Source: Brachypterus glaber (Eukaryota > Arthropoda > Insecta > Coleoptera > Kateretidae). From it: a stretch of 64,000 nt of DNA. Of this stretch, positions 39,601 to 52,173 are shown piece after piece; position 1 is the stretch's first letter, and each line of letters opens with the position of its first letter. The notes under the pieces are model-generated. The model ran no database searches. It was not told the origin of the DNA and saw only the letters and a program-made list of their open reading frames with translations. Both the position numbers and the translations under genes were made by a program. The stretch spans positions 49,273,365 through 49,337,364 of the forward strand of contig OY294047.1 of NCBI GenBank assembly GCA_958510825.1, in the 5' to 3' direction.

Positions 39601-42600
39601 CACTATAAGAGAAAGTCAAATACGTGACCGTGAAAAGTATTCAGGACCCGAACCTGTGTTTTGGCTTCTAGGTACGACTGAGCGATGGCGCCAGCTGTAT
39701 ATGAACTTGATTGTTTAGTGGGAGTGGGGTGAGGGGTAGTATATCTGTCAAAACAATTGAAATTTTACTCGTGAAATTTTACTCGTGATTTGCAATTTAT
39801 TGTGCTTTTATACCGAACTTTTATTGTGATGTAATACAAAATGTGTATTGTACCGTTTTGCAAGGATCAGTTAAGTAAACGTCACCGTTTTCCTAGTGAT
39901 GCAAACTTATTTAATGTGTGGGTCAAAAACATTAATAGTGCCAAGTTAAATAAAATGACTAAAGGCAGGGACTGACCCTGTCTTGAAAAGCTTCTTATTA
40001 TTTTGACTGAGCTATTTAGGGCAGGGACAGCCCCTACAAAAAAAACTTATTGATTTGACTGAGCTGTTTAGGGCTGGGACAAATGCCCTAAAAAGCTTCT
40101 TACCATTTTTACTGATATGTTTAGGGCAGGGATGGCCCCTAACGAAAAGAGCTTATCAGTTTGACTGAGCTAGCCTTAAACAGCTGTTTAGGGCTGGGAT
40201 AGCCCCTGGCCAGAGAAGCTTATCGGTTTAACTGATTCATATTGTTTATCTGTTAAATGTAGGAATACTAATTACAAAAACTTTGCAAATGTGCTCTGCC
40301 CTTAGGCAGTATATTCTGTATGACACTCAATTATATATGAAGGCAAATGTTTACTCCTCATATATATTTATTTATAATAAAAAGTTAACTGTTAAAAGTA
40401 CGACATAATTGTTTTAATTTCCTATTTACGTTTAAAATAAAATATATAAAAATCAAAGCCAAGTGTTTTTTTTAATTATATAGGTTTATTTAGCAAAAGA
40501 TAAAATTTCATATTTTTAAAGTTTAACAAATTTTACATTTAATTAAAATTTCGATTCATATGTTGTTATTTTTAATTAATGTGCGGGTTAGATAACCCAC
40601 TTGTTAGACTTTAAAAATTTGTTTTATCTTTTGGTGAATAAACTTAAAGTTTTAAATAAAAATACAGAGCTTTTCCCCATATTTACAAAATTGATTTGGG
40701 AAAGCAATAGTAATCTTTATTACCGACTTCCGTAGGTTATCTGTATTATCGGCTGTCGTTGACCGTGAATTTAGTGAATTTTAAAAAACAACGGCTAATG
40801 GCGGTACAATAGTTTTCTATCTCTATCATTTGACTTTCTCTTATAGTGTATTTCTTATATGGTCTAAACTTGACATTTTTGAGGGCTGATGTGATAATAA
40901 GAAAACAATAAAATTTAAGTACAAATTTGAAAGGTAGTAATTTTAAGGGTTTGCATTTAATTAAAAATTTATTAAATGGATTCAATATCCACAGGTATGT
41001 GCTACAAACGACAGTTTGAATCATCTGTTGTCTTTAAGTCGTGGTATAGTTTTTTATAGGAACTATGTATATGTAGATAATATTTTGCTAAATTAAACAC
41101 TGCTTATAGGTTTTTAATTAACAAGGCCCCAAAGGTCTCGCTGAGATTATGTTTTTAATATTTCTTATGGTTTGGACTTTCAAAATTAAAAATTATATTT
41201 TGCGAATTTTGCGGGTTTTCTCAAAAAGTGAGTTTAAATCTATAATAAAATTGCTATTTTTTTATGTAAGATTGAAATTAATCGATGATAAAAGCCTTTT
41301 TATGATTGAGGCAATAAATTTTATTGATAGGCAATGCTTTCTGATCCGAATTCTTTCGGATAATACCAATTGACGTGAAATAAAAAAAACGACATTTTTT
41401 TTTTAAATTAAGTCTTTTTTGTATTTCAATAAAAGTTTTTTTTTTTCAAAAATAAGCATTCTAAACCGGTCAAACTTTTGGAACATATTATTAGTACTTA
41501 AATAAAGTATATTATAAAAGGATTACGATCAATCTCAATTCTTGTGGTAAAGCCATTGGTTTTATTGCCGACTTTTTCTCCAAAAAAGCGAGCAACTCAT
41601 TTTATTTATATCATAACTCCCTTAGTTTTATACACGGAAAAAAAAAATTATAGCTAGGTGCGCTATAACACACATACCAAGCAAATTATAATGGCTTATT
41701 ATATAAATACAAGGCTTTCTCTTACAATTATGGCAGTCAGTGTAAAAATTTATATGAATTACTTTAATTGTTTAGTGAATAATAAAATATAACAAATAGT
41801 ATGGCATTTATAGCTTAAATAGATTTAATTATTGTCCGTGCTAATAATTTTTATAATATAATAAAATTTCTGTAAATTTATAATAGTGCCTGTAATAAAT
41901 ATAATCGTGTCTGTAATATATATAATCGTTTCCAATTTATTTTTCACATTATTAGTTATTGTGTCCCTTATAATCTATAGCTTAAATCACTATAATTTGC
42001 CACTGTTACCAAATATCTTATAATGTATAGCGCAGAGCCCACTAATTTCTTTCCGTGTATGCCTAAAACTTTTATAAAAGCTCATTTAAAAGGTCTTTTC
42101 AAGTACTTTGAAAAATTTCCTATACATTGTCCCCGAAAAAATTTCCGTTTTCCCGTTATTTAACGTTGAATGCTTCGACTTTACTTTTTGGTGGACAAGA
42201 AGTGACTTTCAACCAGCCATAACTTTTTTTTTGAAAACAAAATTTTTTATTAAATAATTTTTCGTTTTTCAAAAAAGATCTTTAAAAAAAAAGTTATTTT
42301 TTTAAGTATTTGGGAAATACTATTTACTGTGAATAATATATAATGGAATGCGTAGCATTACATATCTTCACGGCTTGTGTTCCTCTATTAGAATACGTTT
42401 CTAACTATTTTCCCGGTAATGGTTTTTAATAATTTATTATACATAATATCAAAATTTTAAAATCTAAATCTAGATTAGCCCAGTTTACACCGGTTATTAC
42501 TTTTATCTACGCTATAATCGAATATTATAGTAACTTTTATTAAAAGTACACTAAGAAAAATAAATGTAATTTTACACAAAATTAATATAGTAGTAGTAGT

Positions 42601-45600
42601 AGTAAGGGTGGGGAGGCTACAAGCCAGGCAACTAGGCCATTATGGCCCTTTTTGCCAGCCCCGAGCTGTCCCAGCCACACATCTACCCTACTCCCTGCCT
42701 AAACCTGCCGGACCTCCTTATAAAGGTCGCGATATCTGTCCAGGCAAGGGTACGCAACTCCTCTCTTCGGAGAGTTGCCACTCCGAAGATCTCCTGTCGT
42801 ATTCTGCCGAACCGATCGCATTGTCCTAGGAAATGGAAGGACGATTCTTCGTCTATCCCGCAACCCGAACAGACGGGGTCGTTACCAACCTTCATCTTGA
42901 ACAGGTGCCTTCCTAGTCCACAGTGACCCGTGAGGATCCCTGTGAGTTGGCTGATCGTGGCTCGGCTTCTTCCTAGTAGCCACGCGGTTTTTGACTTGCT
43001 TGGACCGGAAAGGAAGTCCTTTGCCTGTCTGCAGTTCGTGACCGTTGACCAGCTTTCCCTTAGTTTTTCTCCAGCCCACGTGTTGAGGGCTGATGTGACT
43101 TGTTTCCTTGTAATACCAAGCATGGGTTCGGGTCCCATGCACGGAGTTTCGGCTCCGAGCCTGGCAAGTTCGTCTGCCTTCTCGTTGCCTGGTATCCCAA
43201 AAAATTAATATTAATCGAAACTGTATTACACCGCAAAAAAGCATTTCTGGAACCAAGGATACGTGTCTTTCGATATGTTCGAAGCCATATTCTCTTGTTT
43301 CAAGGCTAGCATTTATTTGAACCAAAGTCAACGTCCTTGAATAAAGAACACGAGTTTTTGAATGAAGATCCGCTCTCTTTTAATCATAGTCATTGATTTT
43401 GGTTCAAAGAAATTCTAGCTTTAAAATAAGAGAATATGGCTTTGAACATATCGAAAGATCTTGGTCCAAGGAATCCTTTTTTTCTATGTACACGGACGTT
43501 TAAGATATTTGTATGATTTTCGATATATGATTAAGATTTTTGCTAGAATTTCTCAGATTTATGAAAAATCTTATTGAAAACTACCGAAATTTTCGACATT
43601 TTCGTAAAAATTTCTGGGATTTATGAAAGACTTCTGAAAATTTGCACACCGACTTCCAATAGTGCTGTACCCCTAGTTGTCATTTTCGGCTAAAGTTTAC
43701 ACTACCATATTTCAAAAAAGCTTTGACATAGTGACTTAAAATTTGGATCGAAGAATAAAAGATATTCTACGCGGTAAAAACACAAATTTTACGACTCTAA
43801 ATCAAAGCCTTCTTGAAATATCGTATTGTTTTAAGTTGTTTCTAAATGACATGCACAAATGAAAAAAAGATATTTAATCCGACTGTCAGTGAGTAACGTT
43901 TTATGTTATTCAGAAACCCTACACACATAGAAAGTAACAACTGGAACAACAGTTGAGTAAAATCAAATAATCTCCATGAATTTACATGTAAATTATGGGA
44001 ATTTACATGTAATTTATAGGAATGTTACAAATATTTAAATATTAACCAATAAGCTTTGGTATATTATAAAATCACTTGATATCATGTTATGGTTGGTTGG
44101 TAATATTTTCATAAAATATGTAATATCTACACAATTAATGAGTGGTTATGTAAATTTACACAGGTGCGCCTAGGCAGTTCGCTATTCACAGAGCATGGAA
44201 TTTGAAGTGTGAGCTACTGTTTCAGAGGACTTTAATTTCAGTGTAACCCCTTTAATATTTAAATACGTTGAAAATTAATTATTCCAAAAACTTAACAATT
44301 AATTTTAGCAACAATGCATGTTTTAGTCGTAGTTTCATGAATAACCTAATAGGGACAAAGGGATATAAATTAATAGAAAAAATATGCATTTACCGATATA
44401 TGGTGCTATTGTTCCCATTTTAACACTTGCGCTATAACGGTAATTAATTTTAGTTAGATATGGCATATTAACTATGAATCAAAACTCGGAAACACTAAAA
44501 ACAGTGAAAAGTTGGTAGTGCACTTCTAACATCGTAAAATGTATGAGGGATTAGGGTGAACCTTATTTTTTTTAACCGACTTCCAAAAAAGGAGGAGGTT
44601 ATCAATTCGACGTGTGACTTTGTTTTTTTATGTTTGTTCCCGCATAACTTTGGAACGGATAAACGGAATTTGATGAAACCTTTTGCTACTTAAAGTGGAC
44701 ATTCCTGAGGTGGTCATGTTTTAATTTGACGCTCGGATAATGCCGGGTAAGCCGGATAATCAAGATAAATCTAATTTTAACGCAATTTCACTTAAAACCG
44801 GCTTAAATTGGTTCTAATACCAACCAAATTTTTAGAAAATGATCGGATAACTCGGATAAGTAGGATAACTTGATTAAGGGATCACTCAAATATTAAAGCA
44901 GGCTAAAAATCTTTTAAATGCCGCTAAACTTGATTCTGTGGACCTGCAATATTAAAATACCAAGAGAAAATTATAAAATTTGTGATTATACCATAAGACG
45001 TTATTTGATTATTACTTAACGCATAAAGTTTTACAAAGATTTTATTTAGTATTTCGTTTAAAATAAGGTTGATTGGACTTTTGGTCGCTGAAATAAAAAT
45101 ACTACTAAATTTATTTTGTAGAAATTTATCTTTAAGATGATGACGCCACAACGCACTAACAGTGCGTTGTGACGTCAGCAGCTTGCCGAGATGGAAGGAC
45201 AACTATAATTTAGCTTAGATGACCTTACAGATTTACAAGTTCTGTGTCTAAAAAATAGGTCGGTGCCAATTTCACAGCAAACAATTTAATAACATAAATA
45301 ATTGTGGTTATTTAATTTAGGGAGTGGTGAAATTGGCACCGGCTTATTTTTTATTTTTTACTTTTTAGAGACAGAAGTCGGTTCATTTTTTTTGCGAAAA
45401 GTTTTTATTATTATTTTAAATTTTCATTCTGATGTACCTAGAAAATCCTCAAAATATGAGGGTGATCAAACTTAACTTAACCCCAACAGGTGAACTTAGA
45501 ACCTTTTGATCCAAACATCGATTTTTATAGTTAAAAAAAACACTTTGATATCTTATTTGAATGCTCTTGGAATGTAGATTTAATGTTATAAAAAACTAAT

Positions 45601-48600
45601 TTTTGTATGATAAAATTGAATTTAATTTAATTAAATTTTTAAATTAATTTGATATGTCATGCCTCATATAAAGATTCCAAAACGCAAGTCCAAAAAAAAA
45701 AAATAGGAAATTGATTTAAAGTTTGAGGACTCTTTGTGGAAGGCATGTTGATTTTTTTTCTTTCGATACATGTGAAAAATTAAACTGTGTAGTTGTTTTG
45801 TCGACAGTAGTATTTTTCTTGCAGGTACTCTATGCCCTTCACAAATCCGGCATGATGGACATAATCCTCTACATCAGCAGTTCCGAAAACGAGCAAGCCT
45901 ACTATATGCACATCCTCGAGATCATGACCCACATGCTGAGGGAGCAGAAAGCTTCGGCGCTGGCGAGCGCGGCCCCGCAGCGGAGCCACACTGAGAAAAT
46001 TAGGGACGAGGCCGAGTTGCTGGCCATCAAGAATAAAGAAGCCACTCAGAAGAATTTGAAGATTAAGAAGTACAGTGGTGCAAGGTAAGAGTAAATTGTT
46101 ACGTAACTGTAACATATTAATGTATTAATTAATAAGGGAATGTTTAAGTATTACGTAACGCGAAATCCAATAAACTTTTATAAGTTTATAATTTTTTAAG
46201 TGTTACGTAACATTTTTACTAACACCCACCCCCCCTTGTAACGCGGCATAATGTTTTCGAGATTGTAGCTTTTTACGTTTAAATTAACACATAAAACACA
46301 TAAATTCGGTGATATAATTTTTTTTATACTAAAAATTTCTTTGTGTGTTATTATTTTTATTATTGGATCTTATAAAATCAAATTTTTAATAAAATTTTTT
46401 TATTTTTAAAAAACACGTTAAAAGCGATCCAATAATTTTAAAATGTTTTTTATTATGAAATTATAAAGAATGATCCTACTTAATTATAAAATATCAAAAA
46501 AATATTTTCACTTTTGGTGGTGAATAATTATTGGATGTTGATAAATTAAATTTACACGTCATAACACCCTGTGCCCATTTTAAATTTATTTGATAGAACC
46601 CTCTATTGCATTTTGACAGTATTTTAACCGGTCGCCGGGAAAATGCTGCCAATCGTTTCTGACGCATACAGAAAATGGCTCGAAGTCAAAATCACGAACT
46701 TTATGACAGTATCTGCAATGCAGATTCTGCATGCAATGATCAAAATTCTTAATTTACGGAGCTCGAAAGATTGTTGTTTCTGATAATGGCACCAATTTCA
46801 CGTCCGCTGAATTTCTGCTTCACAGCGAGGTTAAGTATCATAAATTTACGGCCCTACACTCTAAATTTGTCCGTCAATCTTACAGTAGTTTTAACTGTAA
46901 TAATTAAAGCAAATTTACAATGTCAGAATGTGAATTTACAATATTTATTAAATTAACCTCAATATTACTGGGTTTAGTAAAATCTCAGCTCTTTTCCTGT
47001 CGGTACAATAATTTTGCATTAAAATTCATGCATGTGGTCCAAAAACCCAGCACTTTTACAGACAATCCCGAAAATTACCATAATAATAGCAGTAAAATTA
47101 CGAAAATAAAAATTAAAATTTTTACAGATAACTGTGAATTTACAGTACTGATTTAAATTTACCACTTTCTTTGCTGGCAACATATGACCTACTTTATTTG
47201 CTGTAAAATTACCATATTTGCATTTACAGTGTATATCATCCATCACCAATGACCAAAAAGTAACAAGTGTGCAACACCTCAAAATAATGGCCAAGGTACC
47301 AGGGTCTTTGAAAGCTGTTTTAAATTTTAAAATGGATGTTTGAGTTAAGTTGTTTCCAAAAATGGCAATCATTTCACTTTCACTGAATTCAAAGATTTTT
47401 TGCTTCACATCGTATCGTATCGTTTTTTGATATTTTTTTACTTATCGAAAAAACTAAAGTAGGTACTAGATTTCGATACATTTTAACATAAATTTATGCA
47501 AAAGAGGGTTAAAGTGAACTTATTACACGAGTCGTTAATGATACCTGCGGAAAAAAGCGAAAAAAAAAATGAATAACGTGAAAAATCCATCATCGCGGTA
47601 GACATTTAAAAACAAATTTCCATTTGTGAAAATGAGTAGATTCATTACAAAAAGAGATTAGTATCGATTTTTATTAATTTTCGCATAAACAAGCTTTTTA
47701 TTAAAAATATTTTTACTTACACTGAAAAAAAAAATTTTTTTAAAGCAAATGAATTTACACAAACTACTTCATTATGCAAAATGAATGTCGAATTTGAAGA
47801 ATATAACCATTTATTTGTATATTTTGATCAAAGTAATATGCTTTGATGTAAGAGAATATGGCGTTCTGATCAAATAGTTACTTGTTTTAAATCTCATACT
47901 CTTTGTCGGAAAAAATAATCGTCAAGAGAACGTAGCAAGAAATTATAGTTCTTTTCGAGAGTTTTTTTGGACTTTTTGGATGCGAGAATTTTTACTAAAA
48001 TTGATTTTATTTACCCCAAGAGCAAAAATATCAAAGAGATCAAATCTTTTTCCTTAAAGAGACATGTTTTTGCAGTGTATGTGCATGTAAATAGTATATT
48101 CTAGAACTAGTATGAAATAGACAATATTCCGCGCGAGCGGAAAGTTTGTCATACGAGCCGGCAGACAAGTATGACAGTCCCGCGAGCGCGGAATGACTAT
48201 TCCATACGTGTTGTAGACTATACTTTTTCTTCAACTGCAAATATGAAACACTGTATGGGTTTAAACTGCGGACAAGGTAAAAAACAATGTTTTTTGTTGC
48301 TCGACATTGCAAATTTAACAAAACACATATTTTTAAATAAAGCAATGTTATTTAATAATTTTATCAAATCAGTACTTAAAAAAGATTTTTATTTAATTTT
48401 AGCACATATTTACAAATTATAATGCAAAAATTAAAGGTTATGTCAGATTGTTGTAACAGATATCAGGTTTAAATATTTAACAATAGATGGAGCAGTTTTA
48501 ATTTTTTGAACTAAATTGATAAAAAATTGGTCAAATATTAAAAAAAACTAATAAACTTTATGTAATTTTAACGCAAAACTTTAAATTGAATTAAATTATT

Positions 48601-51600
48601 CAATATTTCATGGTAAAATATATATATTTTTGCAAATTTTGCTACAGTTTTCTTTACTTTTATAAGCAAGAGATGGCACTACATGTGCTCATTCTAACAC
48701 TTGATACGGAATATTCATACCGTATCTAGAGCTTGAATGGATTCATTTTGTGTTTAAAAAGGGTGTGTATTTGCTTAAATTCTAAAGCAGTCGCAGAAAA
48801 AATTGTTTACAGTTCATTTGAAATTTCCCTCCTCAATTTCCCGTTTCGTTTTTTCCAGGCACTCTCGATTTGGCGGTACATTTGTCGTAAAATCAATGAA
48901 ATCAATTAGCGATAACGAACTAATTTATCACAAGCCATTAAACAAACTGGACGCGCTAAATTTTGATTCGGAGAAAAAGAAGCCCAAAACGCCGAGCAAT
49001 CGCAGGCCTGTGGTAGGTGTGGAGCAAGAACGCAGGTCGACCTTCAGTATTCGGTAAGTACCTACAGGTTGTTTACTAACTGGCATGCCAAAATTTAAGA
49101 GGTGATTCTACATCAGAAAATATCAAAACAAGTTCTTATAAAGGTTGGTCCGTAAACGAGCCCTAAGGGAGCTACGGCCCTTTAAAAATTTGTTATTTTT
49201 TTGTATTTGAATTTAGAAGCGTATAAAAAACGAGCGATTAAGGATATTTTAAATCCTCTTTTTTTTTTGGCTTAAGGCCTATTAATAGAGAACCAATCCA
49301 CCGCAAAAAAAAATAGACCTTATTTATTTTAAACCATAGAAAAAAAAATTATCTCTTCAAAATATAAATTTATTGTGGTTATGGTTTATTTAAATCAACT
49401 CCAATATGAGTAAGGATCAAGAATTTCTTAACCTTATTTATTTTGTTTACTACAACTATAGGCAAAAAAACACTGTGCGCTATATCTCTAAAAAATATGA
49501 AATTTTTATTCTTGCATTTTTTAGTTCCTTTTTTTGATACTCAGAACGTAAAATTGCCTCTTTAATGCAATTTTCTCGAAAACGGTTGGTCCTACAGTGT
49601 TACATAAGAGTACCTTTTTTATGTATTTTTTATTAAAGATTAATATTTTATTGAAAAAAATGTAAAAAAATACTAAAAAAAAGTTTGGGATAAAATAATG
49701 ACATCCCCCCCCGTTTCGCACGTCCCTGGTTAAAATTATCAAATAAAAATTACATGAAATAATAGCCTTTGTCAATGTTAAGGCATGTGCAAAAAATTTG
49801 TTACTGTGGTTTATAGGGTTCCAGGAATATTAAATTAAAACTACTTTTTAGATGTACCCTTAGGAGGGCTGTAGCTCTCTTAGGGACCATTTCCGGACCA
49901 AACTTTATAGGAACTTTTTTTCATATTTTTTAACGTAGAATCACCTTCTAAATATATTGAACTTATTTCTGAAAACCCCTGTATTTTTAATGTTTTTTCA
50001 GATTGTTCCTGAAGGATTTTTGCATCGAATTTTTGAACGGCGCCTACAACACTTTCATGAACAACGTCAAGGATAAATTAGTACGCGCCAAATCCCACGC
50101 CCATGACGAGTCCTATTATTTATGGGCGCTGAGGTTTTTCATGGAATTTAATCGATGCTATAAATTTGAGGTTAAATTAGTGAGGTGAGCCTTTCTAGGT
50201 TTATTTTTAACCTGATTAAAATTAATTCGTCGGAACTTCTAACAGGGAAATAAGTTTTTTCTACGCCTGCTTTAGAATGTAAGCAAATACACACACTTTT
50301 TAAAGACAGAATGAATTCATTCTAGCTCTAGATACGGTATGGATATTCCGTATCAAGTGTTAGAATGAGCACATGTAGTGCCATCTCTTGCTTATAAAAG
50401 TAAAGAAAACTGTAGCAAAATTAGCAAAAATATATATATTTTACCATGAAACATTGAATAATTTAATGCGATTTAAAGTTTTGCGTTAAAATTACATAAA
50501 ATTTATTAGTTTTTCTTAATATTTGAACAGTTTTTTATCAGTTTAGTTCAAAAAATTAAAACTTCTCCATCTATTGTTCAATATTTAAACCTGATATCTG
50601 TCACAACAATCTGACATAACCTTCAATTTTTGCATTTTAATTTGTAAATATGTGCTAAAATTAAATAAAAATATTTTTTAAGTACTGATTTGATAAAATT
50701 ATTAAATAACATTAATTGCTTTATTTAAAAATATGTGTTTTGTTGCATTTACAATGTCGAAACATTGTTTTTAACCTTGTCCGCAGTTAAAAGCCATACA
50801 GTGTTTCATATTTGCAGTCGAAGAAAAAGTATAGTCTACAACACGTATGGAATAGTGATTCCGCGCTCGCCTGCCGGCTCGTATTACAAACTTTCCGCTC
50901 GCGCGGAATATTGTCTATTCCATACTAGTTATAATATATTCTACATCATTGTTTTATTTTATCCAGATTTTTTGTTTTGGCTTTTAGTAAAAGTTACAGT
51001 TTCTATACCGTCTTACGCATCTGAAAAAGTTTTATTTTAATTTCTTTTAAATCGTTAAAATTAAATGTAAAATTTGTAATTTACAATGTTGATAGAAATC
51101 ACAAAAATTGACGATAATTTTGAAAAAAATACAACGATTAAAAATCGTTTTCTTAATAATTTTAGGATATTATTAAGTAAATATTCCTAATAAAAAATAT
51201 TATATTTAAAATTATTTTACTTTTAAAACTGAATATAACGACATTGGAAGAAAGTTACTAAAAAATTACGACACCTGACCTCGTTATTCCTGGATCAATT
51301 TTTTTCATTTAAATATTCCATCAGTATATTTTCTAATCATCGTACAGAGTGATATTGGTAGATTGCAGTTTCGGGCTGCTGGTCCTCTTCAGTACCAAGA
51401 GTCTACCCTGTACGCTGATTAAGAAAACATTCTTCGACTTTATTCACTAAATGAATAATGTCATGAGATTGATGTACTCTTTCGCGCCATCTATTGCTAG
51501 ATGTAGACAACTACTTATTTATTCCCCAAACCGTGGAGACTTTAAATGGTAGCAAGTTGAAAACAACTTGTATGTCTCAAGCACATATGGCAGACTAACA

Positions 51601-52106
51601 TCTCTACTCTAAATTTCTCTACTCCCTAACATCCCTACTCCATAACATTCCTACTCCACAACAACTCTACTCCGTAACATCTCTACTCCATAACATCTCT
51701 ACTCCGTAACAACTCTACTCCACACTATAGACACTCGATTAGAGTTGTTGTGGAGTAGGGATGTTATGGAGTAGGGATGTTAGGGAGTAGAGAAATTTAG
51801 AGTAGAGATGTTGATCTGTCGCACATATAACCCACTAAAACGTGTGGTTAGACGTACATTTTAAGGAACAGAAATTTTTAATTTTAAACAGTCTTTAGTG
51901 TTCTAGACTCAAGTTTTTTGCTGAGACGGAGTCGAGGCAAAAAATCAGTCGAGAACACTTTTCTAATACCTAAAGCTTGTAACTCCAAATACCAGTTAAA
52001 AATAAAGTTTAAAAATAATTTTGACATAGCTGTTAGTTTAACAAATAAGTTGAAAAAAAATTTCATTATTGACCGTCGTCAATAAACAATGCCTAACAAC
52101 GGTCAA

Positions 52107-52173
<67 letters not shown>

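Larger units (their letters stand above)
39588..40861. mobile_element. P-like DNA transposon, internally deleted
   Basis: 1274 bp. Inverted ends of at least 34 bp starting CATATAAGAAATACACTATA, with perfect 8-bp target duplication GTCTAAAC (39580-39587, 40862-40869). It carries the first two-thirds of a THAP domain (39841-39975), then a minisatellite. P elements have CA-start inverted ends, 8-bp duplications and an N-terminal THAP DNA-binding domain, so all three features agree. The catalytic region is missing. Confidence 0.82.

Noticed and set aside
39841..39975. A functional THAP-domain host gene
   Set aside because: The second half of the domain is missing and the frame stops in a minisatellite inside an element with clear P-like borders.
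42608..43208. Plus-strand open frames over the GC-rich island
   Set aside because: They are antisense shadows of the LINE ORF2 C-terminus on the minus strand.
48040..48422. Open frames of 101 and 83 residues
   Set aside because: They lie in repeat copy B and are broken in copies A, C and D.
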